A DNA stretch of 34,175 nt from Candidatus Liptonbacteria bacterium (lineage in GTDB: Bacteria; Patescibacteriota; Minisyncoccia; UBA6257; Colwellbacteraceae). Under the pieces are notes generated by a model that saw nothing but the letters and a program-made list of their open reading frames with translations, made no database searches and was not told the origin of the DNA. Every line of letters starts with the position of its first letter. The first letter of the stretch is position 1. Shown in pieces: positions 8,539 to 16,419 of the stretch. The translations under genes were made by a program, and so were the position numbers. The stretch covers positions 1-34,175 of the forward strand of contig JAHXGO010000005.1 of the NCBI GenBank assembly GCA_019923695.1. The letters are read 5' to 3'.

Positions 8539-10332
8539 ATGGATAATATCAGAAATTTCGTTATTATTGCTCATATTGATCACGGCAAATCAACTTTAGC
8601 TGACCGGATACTTGAGATAACAAAGACCATCCCTGTCTGGCAGATGCAGCCGCAATATTTGGATCAACTTGATTTAGAAAGGGAAAGAGGGATTACCATT
8701 AAAATGGCGCCGGTTAGAATGATTTATAAACCGCAAGACCAAAAAGAGGCAGAAACTTTTAATTTTGATTTTTACATTTTAAATTTAATCGATACTCCCG
8801 GCCATTCTGATTTTTCTTATGAAGTTTCAAGAGCCTTAAAAGCGGTTGAAGGAGCGGTTCTTTTGGTTGATGCTGTTCAGGGAGTTCAGGCTCAAACATT
8901 GGCTAATTTTAACGCCGCTCGAAAAGCGGGATTAAAAATCTTAGGCTGTGTTAATAAAATTGACCTTAATCCTTTAGGTTTGGAATCAGTAATAAAGGAA
9001 TTAGCAGATCTTATTGGTTGTGGCGAAGAGCAGATTTACAAAGTTTCAGCTAAAACAGGACAAGGAGTAAAAGACTTGATAAACGGAATTGTTAAAAATA
9101 TTCCTTCTCCGGCTTTATCTGATGATGAACAATCTTTAATTTTTGATTCTGCTTATGACGACCATAAAGGAGTTATTGCTTATGTGAGAGTTTTTGGAGG
9201 AAAATTTTATCCTAAAAAAGAAGCTCGGCTTATAGCCGTGGAAAAAAGTTTTTTAATCAAGGAAACAGGTTTTTTTTCTCCGCTTTTACAGCCTGTTAAC
9301 GAAATTAAGGCGGGGGACATAGGTTATATTGCCACAGGAATAAAGGATTCGGGCATTATTAGGGTAGGCGACACAATCGGCGCTAAAGCCTTGTCGGGTT
9401 ATACCTTACCTCAACCAGTTATTTTTGTATCTTTGTATCCTGACGACGGCAATAAATATGATGATTTAAAAAATGCTTTAAACAGATTAAAATTAATTGA
9501 TTCTTCTCTTTATTTTGAACCTGATTTTAGCGAGATTTTAGGGAGGGGATTTAAAGTGGGGTTTTTAGGGCGTCTACATTTTGAAATTATTATTGAACGT
9601 CTAAAAAGAGAATTTGCTATTGAGATTATCCCAACTTTTCCAAGTGTTGCTTATAAGGTTAAAACAAAAAAAGGAGAAATTATTGTTGAAACTCCAAAAG
9701 ACTTTCCGGAAGATAATCTTGGAGTTTATGAGCCGATTGTTTTAATTAAAATAATAACACCTTCGGAATACTTGGGAAGAATTTTAAGTTTAAAAAACAT
9801 TTTTCATTTTTATGATATTGAAACAGAATTTTTGCGATTAAAGGGCGACTCTAAAGACAAAGTTTTACTTTCTTTGAAAATGCCTCTTGCCGAGCTTATT
9901 TCCGATTTTGATGATAAGTTAAAATCAGTTTCAGTTGGTTATGCTTCTTTTAGTTATGAATTTTTTGGATATGCGCCGGCTGAAGTTGCAAAACTTGAGG
10001 TTTTAGTAGCCGGAGAAATAGTGGCTGGTTTAACTAGAATAGTTTATAAATCGGAAACTTATCATATTGCTAGAAAAATAGCCGAAGAATTAAAAAAGTG
10101 TCTCCCAAAACAACTTTTTATTCAACCGATTCAAGTTAAAGTTTCTAGTAGAATTGTGGCCAGAGAAACAATTTCAGCTTTAAAAAAGGACGTTACCGGC
10201 CATCTTTATGGCGGCGATCGAAGCAGAAAAATGAAGCTTTGGAAAAAACAAAAAAAGGGGAAGAAGAAGCTTCAAGCAAGAGGTCGAGCAAATATTCCCT
10301 TGGATGTTTTTAAGGACTTGTTGAAAAAATAG
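8539..10332 (+). CDS. lepA: elongation factor 4
   Basis: AHIDHGKSTLADRILE, LERERGITIK, DTPGHSDFSYEVSRAL, and LepA-specific C-terminus ARETISALKKDVTGHLYGGDRSRKMKLWKKQKKGKKKLQ. Confidence 0.97.
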   Translation: MDNIRNFVIIAHIDHGKSTLADRILEITKTIPVWQMQPQYLDQLDLERERGITIKMAPVRMIYKPQDQKEAETFNFDFYILNLIDTPGHSDFSYEVSRALKAVEGAVLLVDAVQGVQAQTLANFNAARKAGLKILGCVNKIDLNPLGLESVIKELADLIGCGEEQIYKVSAKTGQGVKDLINGIVKNIPSPALSDDEQSLIFDSAYDDHKGVIAYVRVFGGKFYPKKEARLIAVEKSFLIKETGFFSPLLQPVNEIKAGDIGYIATGIKDSGIIRVGDTIGAKALSGYTLPQPVIFVSLYPDDGNKYDDLKNALNRLKLIDSSLYFEPDFSEILGRGFKVGFLGRLHFEIIIERLKREFAIEIIPTFPSVAYKVKTKKGEIIVETPKDFPEDNLGVYEPIVLIKIITPSEYLGRILSLKNIFHFYDIETEFLRLKGDSKDKVLLSLKMPLAELISDFDDKLKSVSVGYASFSYEFFGYAPAEVAKLEVLVAGEIVAGLTRIVYKSETYHIARKIAEELKKCLPKQLFIQPIQVKVSSRIVARETISALKKDVTGHLYGGDRSRKMKLWKKQKKGKKKLQARGRANIPLDVFKDLLKK

Positions 10333-10361
10333 TTTATTTTTTCTAAAATTAAAACAGAGAA

Positions 10362-10637
10362 ATGAAGTTTGTTATTGTTTGTCTTCTTTTTTTAGTTTTG
10401 GTTGCGGTCGGTTATCAGCTTTACGGGGTGGCAGGTAATTATTTTTCTTTAAGAGGTCGTTTTATTGATTTTCAAAAAACAGCCGATGAACTTAAGGTGG
10501 AAAATAAAAATCTTGAGAAAAAAATAAATTATTTTGCGAACCCTTATAATTTAATCAAAGAAGCTCGTTTAAGACTTAATTATCGTTTGCCGAACGAAAG
10601 AATGATAATTATTGTTCCTCCTCAAAATAATGAATAA
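10362..10637 (+). CDS. septum formation initiator (FtsB/DivIC-like)
   Basis: 91 aa; one TM, a coiled coil and an ANPYNLIKEARLRLNY-type segment. Confidence 0.75.
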   Translation: MKFVIVCLLFLVLVAVGYQLYGVAGNYFSLRGRFIDFQKTADELKVENKNLEKKINYFANPYNLIKEARLRLNYRLPNERMIIIVPPQNNE

Positions 10638-10665
10638 TAGAAATATCAAGTTGTCTATCAAACTT

Positions 10666-10694
10666 GCGGATATAGTATAATGCTAATATCTAAC
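10666..10694 (+). pseudogene. degenerate 5' fragment of tRNA-Gly
   Basis: gcggatatagtataatgctaatatctaac matches 21 of 29 positions of the tRNA-Gly 5' end 48 bp downstream (gcgggtatagtatagtggcagtacgtgac). Confidence 0.5.
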
Positions 10695-10713
10695 TTTTAT
10701 TGAACATAATTTT

Positions 10714-10784
10714 GCGGGTATAGTATAGTGGCAGTACGTGACCTTCCCAAGGTTAAGGCGTGGGTTCAATTCCCATTACCCGCT
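10714..10784 (+). tRNA. tRNA-Gly (anticodon CCC)
   Basis: GCGGGTA/TACCCGC acceptor; anticodon loop TTCCCAA; T-arm GTGGG-TTCAATT-CCCAT. CCA not encoded. Confidence 0.95.
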
Positions 10785-10821
10785 TAAAAAATTGACTTTC
10801 GGGCAGAACATCGGCTTTTTG

Positions 10822-10846
10822 ATGGGCGGCGATGCGCGCCGCCCAT
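10822..10846. other. strong GC-rich hairpin
   Basis: ATGGGCGGCG-atgcg-CGCCGCCCAT, perfect 10-bp stem, 5-nt loop, downstream of tRNA-Gly. Confidence 0.85.
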
Positions 10847-11090
10847 TGATTTGATTTTGTGGCTCGCCGCGGTGTGCTACTTCATAATTTTAGTAACAAA
10901 TTTTAGTTTGTCTAAGAGTGTTTGATACTTTAAGTTTGAAGTTTGAAATAAGGGGCAATTATATACAAAAAATAGCAATTTTTTAAAAATTTTGATAAAA
11001 TTAATTTTATTATGTTAGAGAGAGAAAATCTTTTATTTACTTGATTTTGAGTTTATATAGTTTTTTGTTGTCTTTGTTTTATGATTTGAC

Positions 11091-11162
11091 GCCGGAGTAG
11101 CTCAGTGGCAGAGCAGGACTTTCGTAAAGTCAAGGTCGCGAGTTCGAATCTCGCCTCCGGCT
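11091..11162 (+). tRNA. tRNA-Thr (anticodon CGT)
   Basis: GCCGGAG...CTCCGGC acceptor; loop TTCGTAA; T-arm GCGAG-TTCGAAT-CTCGC. Confidence 0.95.
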
Positions 11163-11182
11163 TAATATATTAAAACCTAACT

Positions 11183-12145
11183 ATGAATAAAGATAAAAAA
11201 GAATTTTCAGAAAATTTAGATAAATTAAAAAAGCTTTTAGCCGAACGCTTGGGTATTGAAGAAAAAAGAAGGAAATTGAGAGAGCTTGAGTTTGAAGTTT
11301 CTGATTCTGATTTATGGCAGAATAATAAAATTTTAGCCGAAGCAAAAGTTAAAGAATTCGGAATATCAAAAAATTTAATAGAAAAATTTGACGCAATTGA
11401 TTCTGTTGAAAAATTGCATCGTTTTGAAGTTGAAGCAATGACTGGAAGCAAATATGAATTTTTACCCTCAATTATTTCTGTTTATCCTGGGGCAGGCGGG
11501 AAAGATGCCGAAGACTGGGCAGTTATTCTTTTAAAGATGTATGAAAAATATGCGACTTATCGCGGTTGGGGTTTTTCTTATATTGATGATTTTATTTTAA
11601 AAATTAAAGGTGAAGACTCTTACAATATTTTACGGAAAGAATCGGGTGTCCATAGATTGGTCAGGATTTCTCCTTATGATTCAAAAAAACTAAGGCACAC
11701 TTCTTTTGCTTTAGTAGAAGTTTTACCGGACTTAAAGAAAGCTGATGTGGATAAAATTCAAATTCCCGAAAAAGACATCAAATTTGAATTTTCCCGTTCT
11801 TCGGGTCCGGGTGGACAAAATGTCAATAAAGTGGAAACAGCCGTAAAAGTTGTTCATCTTCCAACAGGATTGACTGCTTCTTCTCAATCATGTCGTTCTC
11901 AAGCTCAAAACAGAGAACAAGCAATAAATATTTTAAAAGCTAAAATCATTAAATTAATGGAAGTTAATCGGGAGACAGAAATAGAGAAATTAAAAACTAA
12001 AACTGTTCCAGAGTGGGGGAGTCAAATTCGTTCTTATGTTATGCATCCTTATAAACTAGTCAAAGATCATCGCACTGGCGTTGAAACTGCGAAAATAGAC
12101 GAAGTTTTAGATGGTCGACTTGATGATTTTATAGCAAGTCGTTAA
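11183..12145 (+). CDS. prfB: peptide chain release factor 2
   Basis: PGAGGKDAEDWAVILLKMYEKYATYRGW, GVHRLVRISPYDSKKLRHTSFALVEVLPD (RF2-type tripeptide region) and SSGPGGQNVNKVETAVKV (GGQ). Confidence 0.95.
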   Translation: MNKDKKEFSENLDKLKKLLAERLGIEEKRRKLRELEFEVSDSDLWQNNKILAEAKVKEFGISKNLIEKFDAIDSVEKLHRFEVEAMTGSKYEFLPSIISVYPGAGGKDAEDWAVILLKMYEKYATYRGWGFSYIDDFILKIKGEDSYNILRKESGVHRLVRISPYDSKKLRHTSFALVEVLPDLKKADVDKIQIPEKDIKFEFSRSSGPGGQNVNKVETAVKVVHLPTGLTASSQSCRSQAQNREQAINILKAKIIKLMEVNRETEIEKLKTKTVPEWGSQIRSYVMHPYKLVKDHRTGVETAKIDEVLDGRLDDFIASR

Positions 12146-12200
12146 GTTTAATATATGGTAAATCGCTAAATTTAATATATCAAAGCTTTACTTTACTATA
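12131..12200. repeat. dispersed palindromic element, two degenerate copies (intergenic prfB-ftsE)
   Basis: tatagcaagtcgttaagtttaatatatgg followed by an inverse-orientation copy taaatttaatatatcaaagctttactttactata. Confidence 0.6.
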
Positions 12201-12226
12201 TATAGAATTTGGGTTAAAATTAGCAA

Positions 12227-12907
12227 ATGATAAGTTTTAATAAAGTTTCAAAAAACTATAATCATCACGAGGTTTTAAAAGATATCAGCTTTAAAATAGC
12301 CCCAAAAGAGTTTGTTTCTATTGTCGGACGCTCTGGAACGGGGAAAACAACTATTATCAAACTTTTAATGGCCGAGGAAAGGCCGACAAAAGGTAGAATT
12401 GTTTTTGGTCAGTATGATGTTACTAAATTGAAAAGTCATCAACTTCCCGAACTTCGCCGGCATATGGGAGTTGTTTTTCAAGACTTTAAACTTTTACCTA
12501 AAAAAACCGCTTACGAAAATATTATTTTTACCTTGGAGGTAGCAGGGAGATCACAAAAAGAAGCAGAAGAAATTGCTTTGCAGGCTTTAGAGCTTGTTGG
12601 GTTGATTGATATGAAAAATAATTTTATTAATGAGCTTTCTGGTGGAGAAAAACAAAGATTAGCTATAGCCAGAGCTATGGTTAATCAACCAGACCTTATT
12701 ATTGCTGATGAACCCACTGGTAATTTAGACCCCTCAAACACGCTCGGAGTTATTAATTTATTGTTGAAAATAAACGAATTAGGAACAACAGTTATTTTAG
12801 CCACCCATAATAAAGAAATCGTCAATCATATTGAAAAAAGAGTTATTAGTATTGAAGACGGAAGAATAATAAAAGATGAAGAAAAAGGTCGTTATTTTTT
12901 GGTATAA
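12227..12907 (+). CDS. ftsE: cell division ATP-binding protein FtsE
   Basis: Walker A GRSGTGKTT, signature LSGGEKQRLAIARA, DEPTGNLDP; followed directly by ftsX. Confidence 0.95.
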   Translation: MISFNKVSKNYNHHEVLKDISFKIAPKEFVSIVGRSGTGKTTIIKLLMAEERPTKGRIVFGQYDVTKLKSHQLPELRRHMGVVFQDFKLLPKKTAYENIIFTLEVAGRSQKEAEEIALQALELVGLIDMKNNFINELSGGEKQRLAIARAMVNQPDLIIADEPTGNLDPSNTLGVINLLLKINELGTTVILATHNKEIVNHIEKRVISIEDGRIIKDEEKGRYFLV

Positions 12908-12936
12908 TAAACTATAAGTTTCATATAATAAAATAA

Positions 12937-13845
12937 ATGATTACAACACTTTATCGCATAATAAAATACGGTTTTCAAAATTTTTGGCGAAATTATTTAA
13001 TTTCCATTGCTACGGTTCTGGTTTTATTTTTAAGTGCGGCTGGATTTTTAGGACTTTTGATTTTCGGAGCAGTTGGCTCTAAAGCTATTTCATCTGTTCA
13101 AGAAAGGATTGATATCAGCGTTTATTTTAAACCCGATGCTCCAGAAGACGATATTCTAAAAATCAAGGAAGGCCTTAGAGGTTTGCCTGAAGTAAGGTCT
13201 GTTGAATATATTTCAAAAGATGAAGCTTTGGAGATATTTAAAAAAAGACACGCTTATGATAATGTTATTTATCAAGCGATTGAAGAGCTTAATGTTAATC
13301 CTCTTTCTGCCTCTTTAAATATTAAAGCCTATGACCCAGGCCAGTATTCTCTCATTGCTTCTTATTTTGAAGTCGAAGCTTTTAAAAATATTATTGATAA
13401 AATTACTTATTCTGAAAATTATCTGATTATAAATCGGTTAGCTAGAATAGTCAGTCTGGGAGAACAAGGAGGGTTAATGCTGACTTTGATTTTAGCTATT
13501 ATCGCGGCGATTGTCGCTTTTAATGCTGTTCTTTTAGCGATTTATTCCAACAAAGAAGAAATCGCAATTATGCGTTTGGTCGGAGCTTCAAATACTTTTA
13601 TTAGGAGCCCTTATATTTTTGTTGGGATGATTTACGGTTTTTTAGCTGCTTTTTTAGCAATGGTAGTTTTTACTCCTTTCGTTTATTTTATTTCTCCTTA
13701 TATTGAAGTTTTTATTCCCACAACGGATCTTTGGTTTTATTTTCTTGGAAATTTTTTTAAATTTTTTGGTTATTGCCTTTTATTTAGTATGAGTATTAGT
13801 GTTGTTTCAAGTATAGTCGTTGTAAAAAGATATTTAAATGTTTAG
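12937..13845 (+). CDS. ftsX: cell division permease FtsX
   Basis: N-terminal TM, extracellular region (ISVYFKPDAPEDDILKIKEGLRGLPEVRSVEYISKDEALEIFKKRH), C-terminal FtsX permease domain (EEIAIMRLVGASNTFIRSPYIFVGMIYG). Confidence 0.95.
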   Translation: MITTLYRIIKYGFQNFWRNYLISIATVLVLFLSAAGFLGLLIFGAVGSKAISSVQERIDISVYFKPDAPEDDILKIKEGLRGLPEVRSVEYISKDEALEIFKKRHAYDNVIYQAIEELNVNPLSASLNIKAYDPGQYSLIASYFEVEAFKNIIDKITYSENYLIINRLARIVSLGEQGGLMLTLILAIIAAIVAFNAVLLAIYSNKEEIAIMRLVGASNTFIRSPYIFVGMIYGFLAAFLAMVVFTPFVYFISPYIEVFIPTTDLWFYFLGNFFKFFGYCLLFSMSISVVSSIVVVKRYLNV

Positions 13846-13906
13846 TTTTGCTGGATAATATAAGAAATCATTAGACAAATCTTAAATTCGATTTAATAAG
13901 ATAAAC

Positions 13907-13935
13907 AAAAATGCGGAGATTAAATCTCCGCATTT
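13907..13935. terminator. bidirectional intrinsic terminator downstream of ftsX
   Basis: AAAATGCGGAGATTAAATCTCCGCATTTT hairpin with flanking A/T tracts. Confidence 0.85.
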
Positions 13936-13944
13936 TCTTTCTAC

Positions 13945-14019
13945 AAAAAAATGCTATCGTCAGAGGGAACTAGACTTTCATGATTGCTCATAATCACCCA
14001 GCTCCATAAACGATAGCAT
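13945..14019 (-). ncRNA. candidate small structured RNA (~75 nt)
   Basis: Minus strand: outer stem ATGCTATCGT/ACGATAGCAT, inner stem GGAGCUGG/CUAGUUCC (with G-U pairs), apical TGATT-ATGAGC-AATCA, followed by T7; consensus promoter immediately upstream. Confidence 0.65.
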
Positions 14020-14023
14020 AGTA

Positions 14024-14051
14024 ATTATACCTAAGGCATTTTTTTTGTCAA
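14024..14051 (-). promoter_or_regulatory. consensus sigma70-type promoter for the small RNA
   Basis: Minus strand TTGACA (14051-14046), 16-nt spacer, TATAAT (14029-14024); predicted start at the 5' arm of the outer stem. Confidence 0.75.
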
Positions 14052-14146
14052 GTGGCTGTATAACCGCACCCACTTTTGCACTCTTGAGACCTTAGAGGTA
14101 TTTTATTTTGTAAAAAATATAGCGATGACCTTTTGGCGAAGAAACA

Positions 14147-14338
14147 TTGGAACCGAAATCAACCAACCCAAAAACAAATCCAAAGGAAACGGTTATTCAC
14201 GTCAAAGAACTAGTTATCTCCAAGAGAAAAAAGTTAAAACAATGCGCTCAAAAACTCCATTGGCAACTTGCTCTTGAAGGCACGATTATTCCTGTCCGCA
14301 CTATTGGAAAAATTCTGAAGTTGTTGATTTTGCAATGA
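14147..14338 (+). pseudogene. transposase/integrase HTH fragment
   Basis: VIHVKELVISKRKKLKQCAQKLHWQLALEGTIIPVRTIGKILK resembles the HTH region preceding the rve domain of IS481/IS3-like transposases; no catalytic domain follows. Confidence 0.55.
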
Positions 14339-14370
14339 TATCATATGCGGGAAACCGAAACTTTACTAAA

Positions 14371-14444
14371 TGGCTGCGGGACTTGGATTCGAACCAAGAT
14401 ACCCAGCTCCAAAGGCTGGTGTCCTACCATTAGACGATCCCGCA
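14371..14444 (-). tRNA. tRNA-Gln (anticodon TTG), CCA encoded
   Basis: Reverse complement TGCGGGATCGTCTAATGGTAGGACACCAGCCTTTGGAGCTGGGTATCTTGGTTCGAATCCAAGTCCCGCAGCCA; loop CTTTGGA. Confidence 0.95.
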
Positions 14445-14663
14445 ATTTTGGCCGCAAATAAATAATCGACCTTTAAGGTTGATATTTATTTTAACTTTAT
14501 TTTTGTTAATCGTAAAGTTAGGTATTTAACACATCAAAATGTAAAATTATAAATAATTCAAAAACCTTTTAAGTTTAAAAATTAAATCATTGAAAATTCA
14601 TTGAAAATTGGAATTATTGAAACTCAACTTCGATAAATACACCTTGCCACTGTGAGGTATTAT

Positions 14664-14687
14664 AGCACTATGCTATAGCATAGTGCT
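14664..14687. repeat. 24-bp perfect palindrome
   Basis: AGCACTATGCTATAGCATAGTGCT equals its own reverse complement. Confidence 0.95.
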
Positions 14688-14701
14688 TGGTGATTTTAAT
14701 C

Positions 14702-14767
14702 TATGGAAGTTATGTAAAAGTTCAACTTCCATATAACTTTCATATAGCTTTTATACAACTTCTGTAG
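14702..14767. repeat. inverted repeat plus four imperfect 11-bp tandem repeats
   Basis: TATGGAAGTT...AACTTCCATA inverted repeat; AACTTCCATAT/AACTTTCATAT/AGCTTTTATAC/AACTTCTGTAG in tandem. Confidence 0.75.
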
Positions 14768-14810
14768 GGTTTTGAACTTATGCAGTTAACAGGCGCTCGA
14801 TTTTTTAAAA

Positions 14811-15911
14811 TTATTTTAAATTTTCAATAATTGCCACTTCTAAAGGAATAATAGCAAAAGGAGAATACTTCATTTCACTGTAAGCCCTTATTAAGGATTT
14901 TAAAAGAATAATATGTTTTTCAGGCTGGCAAATTTTACTGTGTTCTTTTAACTGTTTTAATTCTTCTAAAGTTAGTTCTTCTTCAAAAATTTTTTCCATT
15001 TTTGGGTCAAAAGACAAAACTAAAACCCGTCTCAAATAATGAATAATATCATGATTTAATTGAATTAAATTATATCCGCCTTCGTTGATTTTACTTAAAA
15101 ATTCTAAAGATTCTTCAAGCTCTCCTTTGAGTATTAAACCAGCCAATTCAGCGGTTTTTGAAAAACCGATTTTTCCCAAAATTTGTTCAACCGTTGATAA
15201 ATCTCCGTTGCCTAAAAGAATAACTTGGTCAAGCAGAGATTCAGCATCCCTAAAGCTTCCTTCTGCCGCTGTTGCTATCAATTCAAGGCTAATTTCATCT
15301 ATTTTTATTTTTTCAACTTCAACGACATTTTTCAGCTTTTGCAAAATTTTATTTTTTGATAATTTTTTGAAGTTAAATCTTTGTGTTCTAGAAATAATAG
15401 TTGTCGGAATTTTTTCAAATTCAGTTGTGGCTAAAATAAAAATTGCGTGAGAAGGGGGTTCTTCAAGAGTTTTTAATAAGGCGTTTGAAGCTTCTTTAGT
15501 TAATTGATGACATTCGTCAATAATAAAAACTTTATATTTATAAGAAGTGGGGGAAAGTCTTATACCTTCTTTTAAATTTCTTATTTCGTCAATTCCCCGA
15601 TTAGAAGCGGCGTCGATTTCAATAACATCTAAAGCCTTGCCTTCATCGATTTCAAGGCAGGGCCGGCATTTATTACAGGGTTCTCCCTTTTTTTTAAATT
15701 GATTATCCGAGTCCCTTGTTTCGCAGTTAACAACTTTTGCCATAATTCTTGCCAAAGTTGTTTTTCCGCTTCCTCTTGGGCCGTAAAAAAGGTAAGCGTG
15801 TCCGATTTTGTCGTTTTTGGCGGCATTTTGCAGAATTTCAATAATTGGTTCCTGACCGATAAGTTCTTTAAAGGTTTTTGGACGATATTTACGATAAATG
15901 GCTAAAGGCAT
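14811..15911 (-). CDS. dnaX: DNA polymerase III subunit gamma/tau (short, gamma-like)
   Basis: YRPKTFKELIGQEPI, GPRGSGKTTLARI, Cys zinc motif CNKCRPC, EIDAASNRGIDEIRNL, LLKTLEEPPSHAIFILATTE. Confidence 0.95.
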   Translation of the reverse strand: MPLAIYRKYRPKTFKELIGQEPIIEILQNAAKNDKIGHAYLFYGPRGSGKTTLARIMAKVVNCETRDSDNQFKKKGEPCNKCRPCLEIDEGKALDVIEIDAASNRGIDEIRNLKEGIRLSPTSYKYKVFIIDECHQLTKEASNALLKTLEEPPSHAIFILATTEFEKIPTTIISRTQRFNFKKLSKNKILQKLKNVVEVEKIKIDEISLELIATAAEGSFRDAESLLDQVILLGNGDLSTVEQILGKIGFSKTAELAGLILKGELEESLEFLSKINEGGYNLIQLNHDIIHYLRRVLVLSFDPKMEKIFEEELTLEELKQLKEHSKICQPEKHIILLKSLIRAYSEMKYSPFAIIPLEVAIIENLK

Positions 15912-16026
15912 ACTTTTAATAATAGAGTAAAATTTGATAAAATAAAAGAGATGTATTTTGTTTTTCCGATAGAAATTATTTCGGAGATTTCAAAATATTT
16001 ATCCAAAACAAAGACAATTTAAAAAA

Positions 16027-16419
16027 TTGAAAAATAAAATGATATTTATAACAAAACGAAGCTCTGATATATTGAACCAGAATTTTGATATGTCTTCCGA
16101 CGAAAAAAAAATTCATTGGACTTCTCATGCCAAAGCGAAAATGAGATTTTACGCTCTATCTGAATCAAGAATTAAAAGGATAATCAATTATCCGGACAGA
16201 ATTGAAGAGGGGATAGCTTTTGATACCATCGCTTTAATGAAAGATATTTCAGGAACAAAAAAATCGCAGGAGATTTGGACAATGATTCAAAAAAAGAACA
16301 AAAAAATAATAGTTATCAGCGCTTGGCGTTATCCAGGAAAAACAAAGCCGGACAATCCCTTGCCTCGCAAAATTCTTATAGAAATCAGTGAGGCCTTATT
16401 AATTAAAAACAATGTATAA
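16027..16419 (+). CDS. DUF4258-like small protein
   Basis: IHWTSHAKAKMRFYALSESRIKRIINYPDRIEEGIAFDTIALM...IIVISAWRYPGK. The true start may be ATG 16090 (MSSDEKK), which would exclude the repeat-derived N-terminus. Confidence 0.6.
   Translation: MKNKMIFITKRSSDILNQNFDMSSDEKKIHWTSHAKAKMRFYALSESRIKRIINYPDRIEEGIAFDTIALMKDISGTKKSQEIWTMIQKKNKKIIVISAWRYPGKTKPDNPLPRKILIEISEALLIKNNV
16047..16091 (+). repeat. dispersed palindromic element copy at 5' end of the DUF4258-like ORF
   Basis: tataacaaaacgaagctctgatatattgaaccagaattttgatat; translates as (I)TKRSSDILNQNFD in the extended frame. Confidence 0.65.

Noticed and set aside
11170-11451. 93-aa minus-strand ORF antisense to prfB
   Set aside because: Antisense shadow ORF, Ser-rich, no start or synteny evidence.
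13945-14019. SRP RNA, tmRNA, 6S or hammerhead ribozyme
   Set aside because: Lacks the SRP GGAA apical and asymmetric loop motif, the tRNA-like domain, the 6S size and bubble, and the CUGANGA hammerhead core.
14724-14767. 11-bp tandem repeats as a CRISPR array
   Set aside because: Units are contiguous, short and degenerate with no spacers; no cas genes nearby.
15085-15450. 121-aa plus-strand ORF antisense to dnaX
   Set aside because: Ser/Phe/Ile-rich shadow of a conserved CDS.
15951-16022. 23-codon ORF MYFVFPIEIISEISKYLSKTKTI
   Set aside because: Too short and featureless to separate from chance.
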